A stretch of 64,000 nucleotides of DNA from Mycobacterium sp. 1081908.1 (GTDB lineage: Bacteria; Actinomycetota; Actinomycetes; Mycobacteriales; Mycobacteriaceae): assembly GCF_001673535.1 (NCBI RefSeq), contig NZ_LZLY01000143.1, positions 36,925 through 100,924 of the forward strand, given 5' to 3'. Position 1 is the first letter of the stretch, and every line of letters starts with the position of its first letter. Position numbers and translations under genes: made by a program. Under the pieces are notes generated by a model that was not told where the DNA came from, searched no databases, and saw only the letters and a list, made by a program, of their open reading frames with translations. This document shows positions 8,100 through 15,914 of the stretch, piece after piece.

Positions 8100-9348
8100 A
8101 TGCGACGCCGACGAGGCCGCGCTCATCTCGGGAATCGCCCAGCTGGAGCGGGAGAAATCGGCGGCCGCCGCGGGCCAGGCGCGATTGGCCGTGGCGCTCG
8201 ATGCGCTGCGCCGCTCGAACGAGGCCGACGCCGGCGTGCCGGCGGCACAGCGCGGCCGCGGGCTGGCCAGCGAGATCGCCCTGGCCCGACGGGATTCCCC
8301 GGCGCGGGGTGGCCGGCACCTGGGCTTCGCCAAGGCGCTGGTCCACGAGATGCCTCACACGCTGGCGGCGCTGGAATGCGGGGCGCTGTCGGAATGGCGG
8401 GCCACCCTGATCGTGCGCGAGAGCGCGTGTTTGGCCGTCGAGGATCGCCGCACCCTGGACGCCGAGTTGTGCGCCGACCCGGACAGCCTCGACGGCATGG
8501 GCGACGCGCGGGTAGCCGCCGCCGCCAAGGCGATCGCCTACCGGCTGGACCCGCACGCGGTGGTCGAGCGGGCGGCCAAGGCCGAGAACGAGCGGACGGT
8601 CACCATCCGGCCGGCGCCCGACACCATGACGTATGTGACCGCGCTGCTGCCGGTGACGCAGGGAGTCTCGGTGTACGCGGCGCTGCGCCGCGAGGCGGAC
8701 ACCCGCTGCGACGGGCGCTCACGCGGCCAGGTCATGGCGGACACCCTCGTGGAACGGGTCACCGGACGCGACGCGGCGGTCCCAACCCCGATCGCGGTCA
8801 ACTTGGTGCTGACCGACGCAACGCTGCTGGGCGGCGACGACGCGCCGGCCGACCTCTGCGGCTACGGCCCCATTCCGGCGGCGGTCGCCCGGGCGATGGT
8901 CGCCGGCACGCTCGCCGACCGGCGCTCCCGGGCCACGTTGCGCAGGCTCTACGCTCATCCGCAATCCGGGGCGCTGGTGGCGATGGAGTCCCGGGCGCGC
9001 CTGTTCCCGCGGGGCCTGGCCGCCTTCATCGAGCTGCGCGACCAACGTTGTCGCACGCCCTACTGCGACGCGCCGATCCGGCACCGCGACCACGCGCAGC
9101 CGTGGGCCGAAGGCGGGCAGACCACGGCGGACAACGGCCTGGGCATGTGCGAGCTGTGCAACTACGCCAAGGAGGCCGCCGGGTGGCGGGTCCGCACCAG
9201 CACGGACGAAAACCACACGCACACAACGGAATTCACCACGCCGACGGGCAAGACCTACCGGTCGACGGCACCGCCGCGCGCGCCGACGATCGTGTTCAGC
9301 GATGCTGAACTACGAATCGGCGTCGCCCTGGCTCGACACGCCGCTTAG
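8092..9348 (+). CDS. DUF222/HNH endonuclease-domain protein (13E12 repeat family), SOS controlled
   Basis: 418 residues. The N-terminal DUF222 region (about 1-300) includes RGRGLASEIALARRDSPARGGRHLGFAKAL and the family's long Ala-rich helices. The C-terminal HNH nuclease motif reads LRDQRCRTPYCDAPIRHRDHAQP then TTADNGLGMCELCNYAKEA, with the expected Cys pairs and His-Asn residues. 13E12 genes are multicopy in mycobacteria, and several are known members of the LexA regulon. ATG 8092 lies inside a perfect LexA box. The 3' end overlaps the convergent DsbA-like gene by 39 bp. Orthologous position Rv3074. Its cellular target is unknown. Confidence 0.88.
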   Translation: MFECDADEAALISGIAQLEREKSAAAAGQARLAVALDALRRSNEADAGVPAAQRGRGLASEIALARRDSPARGGRHLGFAKALVHEMPHTLAALECGALSEWRATLIVRESACLAVEDRRTLDAELCADPDSLDGMGDARVAAAAKAIAYRLDPHAVVERAAKAENERTVTIRPAPDTMTYVTALLPVTQGVSVYAALRREADTRCDGRSRGQVMADTLVERVTGRDAAVPTPIAVNLVLTDATLLGGDDAPADLCGYGPIPAAVARAMVAGTLADRRSRATLRRLYAHPQSGALVAMESRARLFPRGLAAFIELRDQRCRTPYCDAPIRHRDHAQPWAEGGQTTADNGLGMCELCNYAKEAAGWRVRTSTDENHTHTTEFTTPTGKTYRSTAPPRAPTIVFSDAELRIGVALARHAA

Positions 9349-10026
9349 GCGCTCGAGGTCGATGACCTCGCCGCGATTGATGCTGACCCAGTCGCGCCCA
9401 TCGAGATACGGGCGCAGGCTTCGGCCGATGAGATCGAGATCGGCGGCCGCCTTGGGCCGCTGCAGCTCGTAGACGTGCGGCAGTTCGGCCATCCCGGTGA
9501 CGACGTTCCACAGCGTCAGCGCGGGCGGACCGGTCGGCGGGTCCACCAACACGGGCCCAAACAGGCATTGCCCCGACAGGAAAAGCGTCGGCACACCGAA
9601 CCCGCCGGCATCGATGACGCGCTGATGTTCCTCGCGGATCTCGTCGTGGGTGGTGGGATCGTCCAGCGCCGCATCCAAAATCGCCGCGTCGACTCCGATG
9701 TCGCCCAGCAGCTTTCGCGCCACCGCCGGATCGTGCGGCTTGCCGCCCAGGGTGTGCAGTTCGCGTCCGATGGCGGCGTACCACCGGTCCAGCAGCGACA
9801 TGTCCGTTCGGCGCAACAGCGCCCCGATCCGCATCAGCGACCAGCCGTAGGACCACTCCCGCTCCCACGGGTGCTTTTGGCCCTCCGAGCGGTTGATCTC
9901 CTCGAGGCTGAAGAACCGCCAATTGACGGTGATGCCGAGCTGCTCACGAACGTCGCGGATCCACAACGACGTCTGGTAGGCGAACGGGCACATGGGGTCG
10001 AAGTGAAAGTCCACGGTCCCGCTCAT
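9310..10026 (-). CDS. DsbA-fold oxidoreductase, Rv2466c-like, second active-site Cys missing
   Basis: 238 residues of the DsbA/FrnE thioredoxin fold with inserted helical domain. N-terminal VDFHFDPMCPFAYQTSLWI is the active-site strand. Where related mycothiol-dependent nitroreductases (Rv2466c) have a Cys pair (CPWC), this protein has CPFA, so it retains one Cys and could only act by a monothiol or mycothiol-linked route. The cis-Pro loop is GFGVPTLFLSG. ATG 10026 follows a purine-rich site and is 17 bp from the upstream CitE-like stop, suggesting one operon. M. tuberculosis does not, to my memory, have a gene here. Confidence 0.75.
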   Translation of the reverse strand: MSGTVDFHFDPMCPFAYQTSLWIRDVREQLGITVNWRFFSLEEINRSEGQKHPWEREWSYGWSLMRIGALLRRTDMSLLDRWYAAIGRELHTLGGKPHDPAVARKLLGDIGVDAAILDAALDDPTTHDEIREEHQRVIDAGGFGVPTLFLSGQCLFGPVLVDPPTGPPALTLWNVVTGMAELPHVYELQRPKAAADLDLIGRSLRPYLDGRDWVSINRGEVIDLERLSGVSSQGDADS

Positions 10027-10043
10027 CGGACGCGCTCCTTGGC

Positions 10044-10985
10044 CTAGTAGTGATACGTATCCGACGGCGCGGGCGAGTGCACCCTCTCCTCGTCGTCGAA
10101 TTCCGACACCTCGATGCCGTACGCGCGGGCCAACTCGAGGATCTTCGTGGCCCTGGCGATCCGCGGCAGGTCGGAGCCGTTGCGGATCTCTCCCCCGTCC
10201 CGTTCGAACTCGGCGAAAAACTCCTTGGCCCAGGAGATTTCGTCCTGCGAGGGCGACAGGCCCTCGTTCACCACCGCGCACTGATCCGGCGTCAGGCAGA
10301 TCTTGCCGGTCATCCCGAATTCGACGGAAACGGCCGTGGCCTCGATGAGCTTCAAGGCGTTGGAGCCGATCGTCGGCCCGTCGATCGCGCTGGGCAGGTT
10401 GGCCGCCTTCGCCGCGATCGTGAAGCGCGAGCGCGCGTACGCCAGGGTGCTCGGGTCCTCGCCAAACCCGGTGTCGCGGCGGAAATCGCCGATCCCGAAC
10501 GCGAGCCGGAAGGTGCCCTTGGCCGCGGCGATCTCGGTGATGCGCTCCAGGCCGCGGGCCGTCTCGACCAGCGCCACGATGGGCACGTTCGGCAGCCGTT
10601 GGGCGGTCTCGGTGACGTGGTCCACCGATTCGACCATCGCCAGCATCACCCCGCCGACGGACGTGCCGGCCAGCGCCGCCAGATCGTCGGCCCACCACGG
10701 GGTGCCGAACCCGTTGATGCGGACCCAGTCGGTGTTTTCGCCGCCGAGCCAGCGCACCACGTTGTCGCGGGCGGCCTGCTTGTCCTTCGGCGCCACCGCG
10801 TCCTCGATGTCCAGGACGACGATGTCGGCGCGGGAATGCGCCGCGGCCTGGAACCGGTCGGCGTGCGCGCCGTTGACCAGTAGCCAACTGCGGGCGAGAA
10901 CGGGGTCGATGCGCCAGCCGATGTCGGAGGGATCCGGCGCCTGGTCGTCGACCTGTTCATACATCTGATCTGTCGCCATGTTCAT
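10044..10985 (-). CDS. HpcH/HpaI aldolase / CitE-like CoA-ester lyase
   Basis: 313 residues with a TIM-barrel CitE fold. WLLVNGAHADRFQAAAHSRAD is the N-terminal strand, VLDIEDAVAPKDK carries the conserved acidic pair, VRINGFGTPWWADD holds the Arg that contacts the acyl-CoA carboxylate, and IVALVETARGLERI contains the Mg-binding Glu. Such mycobacterial CitE-like proteins cleave or form malyl/citramalyl-type CoA esters. The exact substrate is not evident. Orthologous position Rv3075c. ATG 10985 is used; a second ATG at 10979 is equally possible. Confidence 0.8.
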   Translation of the reverse strand: MNMATDQMYEQVDDQAPDPSDIGWRIDPVLARSWLLVNGAHADRFQAAAHSRADIVVLDIEDAVAPKDKQAARDNVVRWLGGENTDWVRINGFGTPWWADDLAALAGTSVGGVMLAMVESVDHVTETAQRLPNVPIVALVETARGLERITEIAAAKGTFRLAFGIGDFRRDTGFGEDPSTLAYARSRFTIAAKAANLPSAIDGPTIGSNALKLIEATAVSVEFGMTGKICLTPDQCAVVNEGLSPSQDEISWAKEFFAEFERDGGEIRNGSDLPRIARATKILELARAYGIEVSEFDDEERVHSPAPSDTYHY

Positions 10986-11039
10986 TCCGTGGGTGCGGAT
11001 TCGTCTTTGTTAAACCGTAGCCGCCAGGCAAACCACCGG

Positions 11040-11831
11040 TCACGCGGGCTTGTGCGAGCGGCGCCACAGTAAGCCGCCCACCGCCAGGGCGACGAACACC
11101 AGCAGCGCGGCGAGCAACGACTGCAGCGCGAAGACCGCGAGGTCGTTGACGTCATAGAAGTCGCCGTCGCCGACACACTGGAAGCTCACCGTGGTCCCCG
11201 ACTGGCCCGGCTTGTAGCTGTAGTGCGAGGTGTTGTACGCCATCGCGTAACCGCCGCGGCACACGATGGGGCTCATCCACAGGGCGCTCGACGGAATGAG
11301 GGCGGTCACCGCCGCCGCGATGCCGACGCAGAGGCCGACCGCCCCGCCGAGCAGGCCGACGATCACTCCCACATGGCCCGGCCCGGAACGCCGAGGCGGC
11401 GCCGAAAATCCGCCGCGCGGGCGAGGTGCCAGGAAAACCGGATCGGAGGGGTCGCAACGCTGAAAAACCACTTGGCCCCCGACCTTGACGGTGCCGCCGG
11501 CGCGCAGGCCGGCGCGGTCCAGGGCGTCCCGGTACTGCTGCTGCGACAAGCCCGCGTCGACGACGGCACGCTGAAGGGCCTCGCGAAGCGGTGCCGCGCC
11601 CGGTCCCCCGAAGGGCTGGCCGCGGTCGGCCTGCAGCGCCTGCGCCAGCCGGCGCGCGTGCTCGTCGATGGCGGCCAGTTGTGCGGCGGAGACCTCGGCC
11701 GGCCGCTCGACGGGTTGGCCTGCGGCGGCCCGGGCGTCGGCCAGCTGACGCTCCAGATCCGCGATGCGCTTCTGCTGCGCGAGCTGAAGCTCCAGCTCGG
11801 CGATGCGCTGTTGCGGGTCCTGCTGATCCAT
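11040..11831 (-). CDS. Coiled-coil membrane protein of unknown function
   Basis: 263 residues. The N-terminal 60 residues are a charged, Gln-rich helix (ELELQLAQQKRIADLERQLADA) predicted to form a coiled coil. The middle part is Gly/Ala-rich, followed by PRPRGGFSAPPRRSG. Two hydrophobic segments span about residues 155-180 (GVIVGLLGGAVGLCVGIAAA) and 230-252 (ALQSLLAALLVFVALAVGGL), bounding an external loop with two Cys (IVCRGGYAMAYN and VSFQCVGDGD). It ends RRSHKPA. I do not recognise a family. The N-terminal repeat could mediate oligomerisation. ATG 11831 chosen over a TTG two codons upstream. Confidence 0.6.
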   Translation of the reverse strand: MDQQDPQQRIAELELQLAQQKRIADLERQLADARAAAGQPVERPAEVSAAQLAAIDEHARRLAQALQADRGQPFGGPGAAPLREALQRAVVDAGLSQQQYRDALDRAGLRAGGTVKVGGQVVFQRCDPSDPVFLAPRPRGGFSAPPRRSGPGHVGVIVGLLGGAVGLCVGIAAAVTALIPSSALWMSPIVCRGGYAMAYNTSHYSYKPGQSGTTVSFQCVGDGDFYDVNDLAVFALQSLLAALLVFVALAVGGLLWRRSHKPA

Positions 11832-11867
11832 CAGCAAATGATCTCACTTCGCAAATCCGGCGTCGCC

Positions 11868-11892
11868 GTTTCATTGCCCCGACACCGGGTAG
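11868..11892 (+). promoter_or_regulatory. SigF-like promoter for the WGxxGxxG gene
   Basis: GTTT at 11868-11871 and GGGTAG at 11887-11892 are separated by exactly 15 bp, fitting the mycobacterial sigma-F pattern GTTT-N15-17-GGGTA(T/C/G). Predicted transcription start is near 11899, 85 bp before the ATG. Confidence 0.6.
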
Positions 11893-11983
11893 CCCATGTC
11901 TTGCGACGCTTCGGGCCCTCTTCTCGCGTCGCTTTTCGTTGGGGCTAGCGGCGACTGGTCTCGAACTCAATTCAGGAGCAAAC

Positions 11984-12268
11984 ATGCGTAAGACAATTGC
12001 GGTCATTTCTGCCACCGGGGCACTGCTGTTCGGTGGGGCGGGCGTCGCCAACGCCACCGTCGAGGGGGCCCCGGCGCCGTCATCGAGCACAACGACGTTG
12101 GCGGACAACAACAATGGCCAGAACAATGATCAGCACAGCGACAACACCGGCTTGTGGGGGCTGCTCGGCCTGCTCGGCCTGGGCGGACTGATGGGGCTGA
12201 AGCGCCGCAAGGACACCGACACCATCACCCGCGTGGGGACGACCACGACTCCCGGGCGCGGCGTCTAG
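11984..12268 (+). CDS. Small exported WGxxGxxG-family protein
   Basis: 94 residues. An N-terminal signal peptide (MRKTIAVISATGALLFGGAGVANA, cleavage after ANA near residue 24) precedes an Asn/Asp/Ser-rich spacer (DNNNGQNNDQHSDN). A C-terminal hydrophobic Trp-Gly-Leu block WGLLGLLGLGGLMGL is followed by basic KRRK and a Thr-rich tail. This is the WGxxGxxG sorting-type architecture: short membrane helix plus basic stop. AGGAG (11974-11978) lies 5 bp before the ATG. Role unknown; it is probably anchored at the outer face of the plasma membrane. Control by SigF would make it a stress or stationary-phase envelope protein. Confidence 0.75.
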   Translation: MRKTIAVISATGALLFGGAGVANATVEGAPAPSSSTTTLADNNNGQNNDQHSDNTGLWGLLGLLGLGGLMGLKRRKDTDTITRVGTTTTPGRGV

Positions 12269-12325
12269 CCGTTTCCGCCGAGGCCCCCGTCAGGTGCGTC
12301 GTGCGTCTGGCGGGGGCGCCTCGCG

Positions 12326-12350
12326 GTTTACCGGGTCCCCCACCGGGTAT
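12326..12350 (+). promoter_or_regulatory. SigF-like promoter for the hemerythrin gene
   Basis: GTTT (12326-12329) and GGGTAT (12345-12350) with a 15-bp spacer match the sigma-F consensus exactly. Expected start near 12357, 28 bp upstream of the hemerythrin-like ATG. Same spacing as the promoter of the preceding gene. Confidence 0.7.
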
Positions 12351-12384
12351 TTCTTCAATTCCCCTATCACTGGAGGTATCGGCC

Positions 12385-12951
12385 ATGGCCGAGATGCTTG
12401 TCCAATCACCCGAGGAGGTCGTCGCGTTCCTCAAGGCGCAGCACAACCTCATCGAGGACATGTTCGACGAGGTGCTGCACGCGTCGGACCCCAAGGCACG
12501 CGAGAAGCCGTTCGTGGAGCTGCGCCAACTGCTGGCGGTGCACGAGACAGCCGAGGAAATGGTGGTGCATCCCCGCATGCGCCGCGAGGGCGACGACGGC
12601 GACGCGATCGTCGACGCCCGCCTGAAAGAAGAGCACGAAGCCAAGGAACTGCTGTCGCAGATCGAGAAACTCGACTGCACCTCGCAGGAGTTCGTCGACG
12701 AGCTGACCAAGCTTCGCGACGCCGTGCTCGACCACGCGCGGCACGAGGAGGACGAGGAGTTCCCCGTGCTGCAGCGGGAAGTCGACACGAACGACCTCAA
12801 GCGGATGGGTTCCGCAGTGCGTGCGGCCGAGGCGATAGCGCCGACCCGCCCGCATCCTGGCGTGGAATCGGCGAAGCTGAATTTCGCCGTCGGGCCGTTC
12901 GCCTCGATGCTCGACCGCGCCCGGGACCTGATCGGCAAGGCCATCGGATAG
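12385..12951 (+). CDS. Hemerythrin-domain protein
   Basis: 188 residues. The N-terminal 130 residues form a hemerythrin-like four-helix bundle with candidate di-iron ligands in order: AQHNLIEDMFDEV, VHETAEEMVVHPRMRRE, EEHEAKELL and ARHEEDEEFPVL (His/Glu-rich, spaced as in the family). The C-terminal 55 residues (TRPHPGVESAKLNFAVGP) form the extension usual in mycobacterial hemerythrin-like proteins, which have been linked to oxygen, NO or peroxide responses. GGAGG (12372-12376) lies 8 bp before ATG 12385. A SigF-like promoter precedes it, suggesting stress-phase expression. Confidence 0.85.
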   Translation: MAEMLVQSPEEVVAFLKAQHNLIEDMFDEVLHASDPKAREKPFVELRQLLAVHETAEEMVVHPRMRREGDDGDAIVDARLKEEHEAKELLSQIEKLDCTSQEFVDELTKLRDAVLDHARHEEDEEFPVLQREVDTNDLKRMGSAVRAAEAIAPTRPHPGVESAKLNFAVGPFASMLDRARDLIGKAIG

Positions 12952-12979
12952 CGCACGGCTTTTCCGTAGTCTCGGTGAT

Positions 12980-14443
12980 GTGAGCGTTGCGCCGGACACC
13001 ACCGTTGCTCTGCAGGACCGGTTCTTTCGCCAGCTGCCGGAAATGGCCGTCCGCTGGCAGGCCGAGCCGACCCCCGACCTGCGGCCGCTCGCGATCAACG
13101 ACCCACTGGCCGCCGAGCTGGGCCTCGACGGCGGCTGGCTGCGGAGTCCCGACGGGCTGCGGTTCCTGGCGGGCAACCTCGTCCCCAGCGGCGCCACTCC
13201 GGTGGCCCAGGCCTACTCCGGGCACCAGTTCGGCGGGTACGTCCCGCGGTTGGGCGACGGGCGCGCGCTGCTGCTGGGCGAGCTGGTCGACGACGGCGGG
13301 CGCCTGCGCGACATCCACCTGAAGGGTTCCGGCCCGACGCCGTTCGCGCGCGGCGGCGACGGCCTGGCGGCGGTGGGCCCGATGCTGCGCGAGTACATCG
13401 TCAGCGAGGCGATGCACGCGCTGGGCGTCCCCACCACGCGATCGCTGGCCGTCGTCGCCACCGGGCGGCCGGTGCAGCGCGAGGCGGTGCTCCCCGGCGC
13501 CGTGCTCGCCCGCGTCGCGAGCAGCCACCTGCGGGTGGGCAGCTTCCAATACGCGTCGGCCACCGGCGACGTCGATCTGCTGCGGCGCCTCGCCGACCAT
13601 GCGATCGCGCGCCACCATCCCGGGGCGGCAGAGGCCGAGCGGCCCTACCTGGCCCTGTTCGAAGCGGTGGTCGCCGTCCAGGCGGAATTGGTCGCCCGAT
13701 GGATGCTGATCGGTTTCGTGCACGGCGTGATGAACACCGACAACACGACGATCTCCGGCGAAACCATCGACTACGGGCCATGTGCCTTCATGGAGGCCTA
13801 CGACCCGGACACGGTCTTCAGCTCGATCGATTTCTGGGGGCGCTACGCCTACGGCAACCAGCCGGTGGTCGCCGGTTGGAACCTCGCCCGGTTCGCGGAG
13901 TCGCTTATTCCGTTGCTCTCCAACGACATTGAAGAGGCGGTGGCGCTCGCCGAGGATTCGTTCGGAGTCTTCCGGCCGAGCTACGACGCGGTCTGGTCGG
14001 CCGGGATGCGCGCCAAGCTCGGCTTGTCCGATGACATCGACGCCGACGTCGTCGTTGCGCTGGTCGACGAGTTGCTCGCGCTGCTGAACGAGAGCGACGT
14101 CGACTACACGTCCTTCTTCCGCCACCTCGGGCGGGCGGCGCGGGGCGAATCGGAAGGCGCGCGCGGCCTGTTCGTCAACCTCGCCGGCTTCGACGACTGG
14201 ATGTCACGCTGGCGGGCCCTCGGCCCGGACGCCGAATCGATGGACCGCACCAACCCCGTCTACATTCCGCGCAATCACCTCGTCGAGGAGGCGCTGACCG
14301 CGGCGACGGCCGGCGATCTCGATCCACTCGGGCGCCTGCTCGCCGCCGTCACCGCCCCTTACGACGAACGACCGGGCTTCGAGCGCTACGCCAACCCCGC
14401 GCCGGAGGATTTCGGCGCGTACCAAACGTTCTGCGGCACTTGA
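12980..14443 (+). CDS. selO: SelO/YdiU protein adenylyltransferase
   Basis: 487-residue kinase-fold enzyme that transfers AMP to Ser/Thr/Tyr of target proteins, linked to redox homeostasis in other bacteria. Signatures seen: AYSGHQFGGYVPRLGDGRALLLGE, DIHLKGSGPTPFARGGDG (nucleotide-binding loop), ETIDYGPCAFMEAYDP, GFVHGVMNTDN (catalytic Asn/Asp) and the C-terminal YQTFCGT, with the conserved redox Cys where some eukaryotic homologs have Sec. The start is GTG 12980. It ends one base before the convergent TetR gene stop. Confidence 0.9.
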   Translation: MSVAPDTTVALQDRFFRQLPEMAVRWQAEPTPDLRPLAINDPLAAELGLDGGWLRSPDGLRFLAGNLVPSGATPVAQAYSGHQFGGYVPRLGDGRALLLGELVDDGGRLRDIHLKGSGPTPFARGGDGLAAVGPMLREYIVSEAMHALGVPTTRSLAVVATGRPVQREAVLPGAVLARVASSHLRVGSFQYASATGDVDLLRRLADHAIARHHPGAAEAERPYLALFEAVVAVQAELVARWMLIGFVHGVMNTDNTTISGETIDYGPCAFMEAYDPDTVFSSIDFWGRYAYGNQPVVAGWNLARFAESLIPLLSNDIEEAVALAEDSFGVFRPSYDAVWSAGMRAKLGLSDDIDADVVVALVDELLALLNESDVDYTSFFRHLGRAARGESEGARGLFVNLAGFDDWMSRWRALGPDAESMDRTNPVYIPRNHLVEEALTAATAGDLDPLGRLLAAVTAPYDERPGFERYANPAPEDFGAYQTFCGT

Positions 14444-14444
14444 A

Positions 14445-15038
14445 CTATTGCGTCACGGCACGGTTCTCGTAGGCCGCCGTCAGCCAGAACACGGCGCGCT
14501 CGATCCCCGGCATGATCTCGGTGACCTCGATCTCGCCCTGCGTAAAGCGCCCCAGGAACCCGAATACAACGCCCGTGAGGATCAGCTCGAGATCCTTCGC
14601 GTAATCCGAATCTACCTGGGCTGTAATCGATTTGGCGACCGGAAACACCGCGTCCACGCCGCGCTGAATCAATCTGTCGCCGCCCGGCCCCGATCGCGCA
14701 CGGAAGTACGATCGCAGCATCGTGGGGTGCCGCTCCCACGGCTCGAAAATCGTCCGCATCACAGCCATCAGGTCGGAGTAAAGCGATTCGCCGCCCGCGC
14801 CCGTGGCCGGTGACGGCAGGTTCGCATAGCGATGGGTGTCCATCCACCAATCGAGCGCGGCGACGATGAGCTCGTCGCGCGTCGCGTAGCGCTTGTAGAT
14901 CGTCGCGAGGGACACCCGCGCGCGCCTGGCCACTTCGCGGAGCTGCACGGCCTCGTAGCCCTGCGTGTCCAGCAGCTCGACCACGATCTCGATGATCGGA
15001 TCCGGCGGGCCACCCCCTTCTGCAACCACGGTAACCAT
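14445..15038 (-). CDS. TetR-family regulator of the adjacent SDR/ALDH operon
   Basis: 197 residues. The N-terminal HTH is seen in IEIVVELLDTQGYEAVQLREVARRARVSLATIYKRYATRDELIVAAL (TetR pattern with the conserved YKRYATRDEL). The C-terminal 130 residues are a ligand/dimerisation domain without a recognised effector class. Divergent from the catabolic operon starting at 15084, with two identical-pattern inverted repeats between them, one covering its own ATG. Autoregulation plus repression of the operon is the simple reading. ATG 15038 is the first start that keeps the whole HTH. Confidence 0.85.
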   Translation of the reverse strand: MVTVVAEGGGPPDPIIEIVVELLDTQGYEAVQLREVARRARVSLATIYKRYATRDELIVAALDWWMDTHRYANLPSPATGAGGESLYSDLMAVMRTIFEPWERHPTMLRSYFRARSGPGGDRLIQRGVDAVFPVAKSITAQVDSDYAKDLELILTGVVFGFLGRFTQGEIEVTEIMPGIERAVFWLTAAYENRAVTQ

Positions 15039-15068
15039 GTTACTGTATCGTCCGAGTAACGACGTTAC
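15031..15068. promoter_or_regulatory. Two TetR operators GTAAC-N3-GTTAC
   Basis: GTAACCATGTTAC (15031-15043) and GTAACGACGTTAC (15056-15068) are the same 5-3-5 inverted repeat, centres 25 bp apart (about 2.4 helical turns). They lie in the 45-bp space between divergent tetR and the SDR operon. The first covers the tetR start codon; the second precedes the SDR ribosome site. Confidence 0.75.
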
Positions 15069-15083
15069 CGAAGGGCAGCAACT

Positions 15084-15914
15084 ATGGGCCAACTGGAAGG
15101 CAAGGTCGCCTTCATCACCGGGGTCGCGCGCGGCCAGGGCCGCAGCCACGCGATTCGCCTGGCGCGCGACGGAGCCAACATCGTGGGAATCGACATCTGC
15201 GAAGACATTCCCGCGAACGGCTACCCGATGGCCAGCCGCGGCGAGCTCGACGAGACGGTGGCCCTCGTCGAGGCCGAGGGCGCCAAGATGCTCGGGCTGG
15301 TGGCCGACGTCCGCGACTTCCATCAGGTCAAGTCGGCCGTGGACGCCGGCGTCGAGCAGTTCGGTCGCCTCGACATCGTCCTGGCCAACGCGGGCATCGC
15401 CCCGATGGCGTTCCGCGAGCTGACCATCGAGGAGGAGCTGGAGCAGTGGAAGGCGGCGACCGGGGTCAACCTCGACGGCGCGTATCACACCGCGTGGGCG
15501 GCGATTCCGCACCTGCTCGCCGGTAACCGCGGCGGGGCGATCATCTTCACCAGCTCGACGGCGGGGCTGAAGGGTTTCGGCGGCCTGCAGGGCGGCGGCC
15601 TGGGTTACGCGGCGTCCAAGCACGGCATCGTCGGGCTGATGCGGGCACTCGCCAATGCGCTTGCGCCGCTGAACATTCGGGTCAACACCGTGCACCCGAC
15701 GGCGGTCAACACCATGATGGCGGTCAACCCCGCCATGACCGAATTCCTGGAGAACTATCCCGACGGCGGCCCGCACCTGCAGAACCCGATGCCGGTCGGC
15801 CTGCTGGAGCCCGAGGACATCAGCGCCGCCATCGCCTACCTGGTCTCCGACGCCGCCAAGTACGTCACCGGGGTGACGTTCCCCGTCGACGCCGGCTTCT
15901 GCAACAAACTATGA
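15084..15914 (+). CDS. Mycofactocin-coupled SDR-family oxidoreductase (1)
   Basis: 276 residues. Rossmann motif TGVARGQGRSHAIRLA, with the GxGRSHA variant typical of mycofactocin-associated SDRs (TIGR03971-like), which hold NAD(H) tightly and pass electrons to mycofactocin. NADI-type DICEDI follows the second strand. LANAGIAPM, catalytic Ser in IIFTSSTAGLKG and YAASKHG complete the SDR triad. First gene of an operon with a second SDR (ATGA overlap), a CMD protein and an aldehyde dehydrogenase, implying oxidation of an alcohol to an acid. Confidence 0.88.
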   Translation: MGQLEGKVAFITGVARGQGRSHAIRLARDGANIVGIDICEDIPANGYPMASRGELDETVALVEAEGAKMLGLVADVRDFHQVKSAVDAGVEQFGRLDIVLANAGIAPMAFRELTIEEELEQWKAATGVNLDGAYHTAWAAIPHLLAGNRGGAIIFTSSTAGLKGFGGLQGGGLGYAASKHGIVGLMRALANALAPLNIRVNTVHPTAVNTMMAVNPAMTEFLENYPDGGPHLQNPMPVGLLEPEDISAAIAYLVSDAAKYVTGVTFPVDAGFCNKL

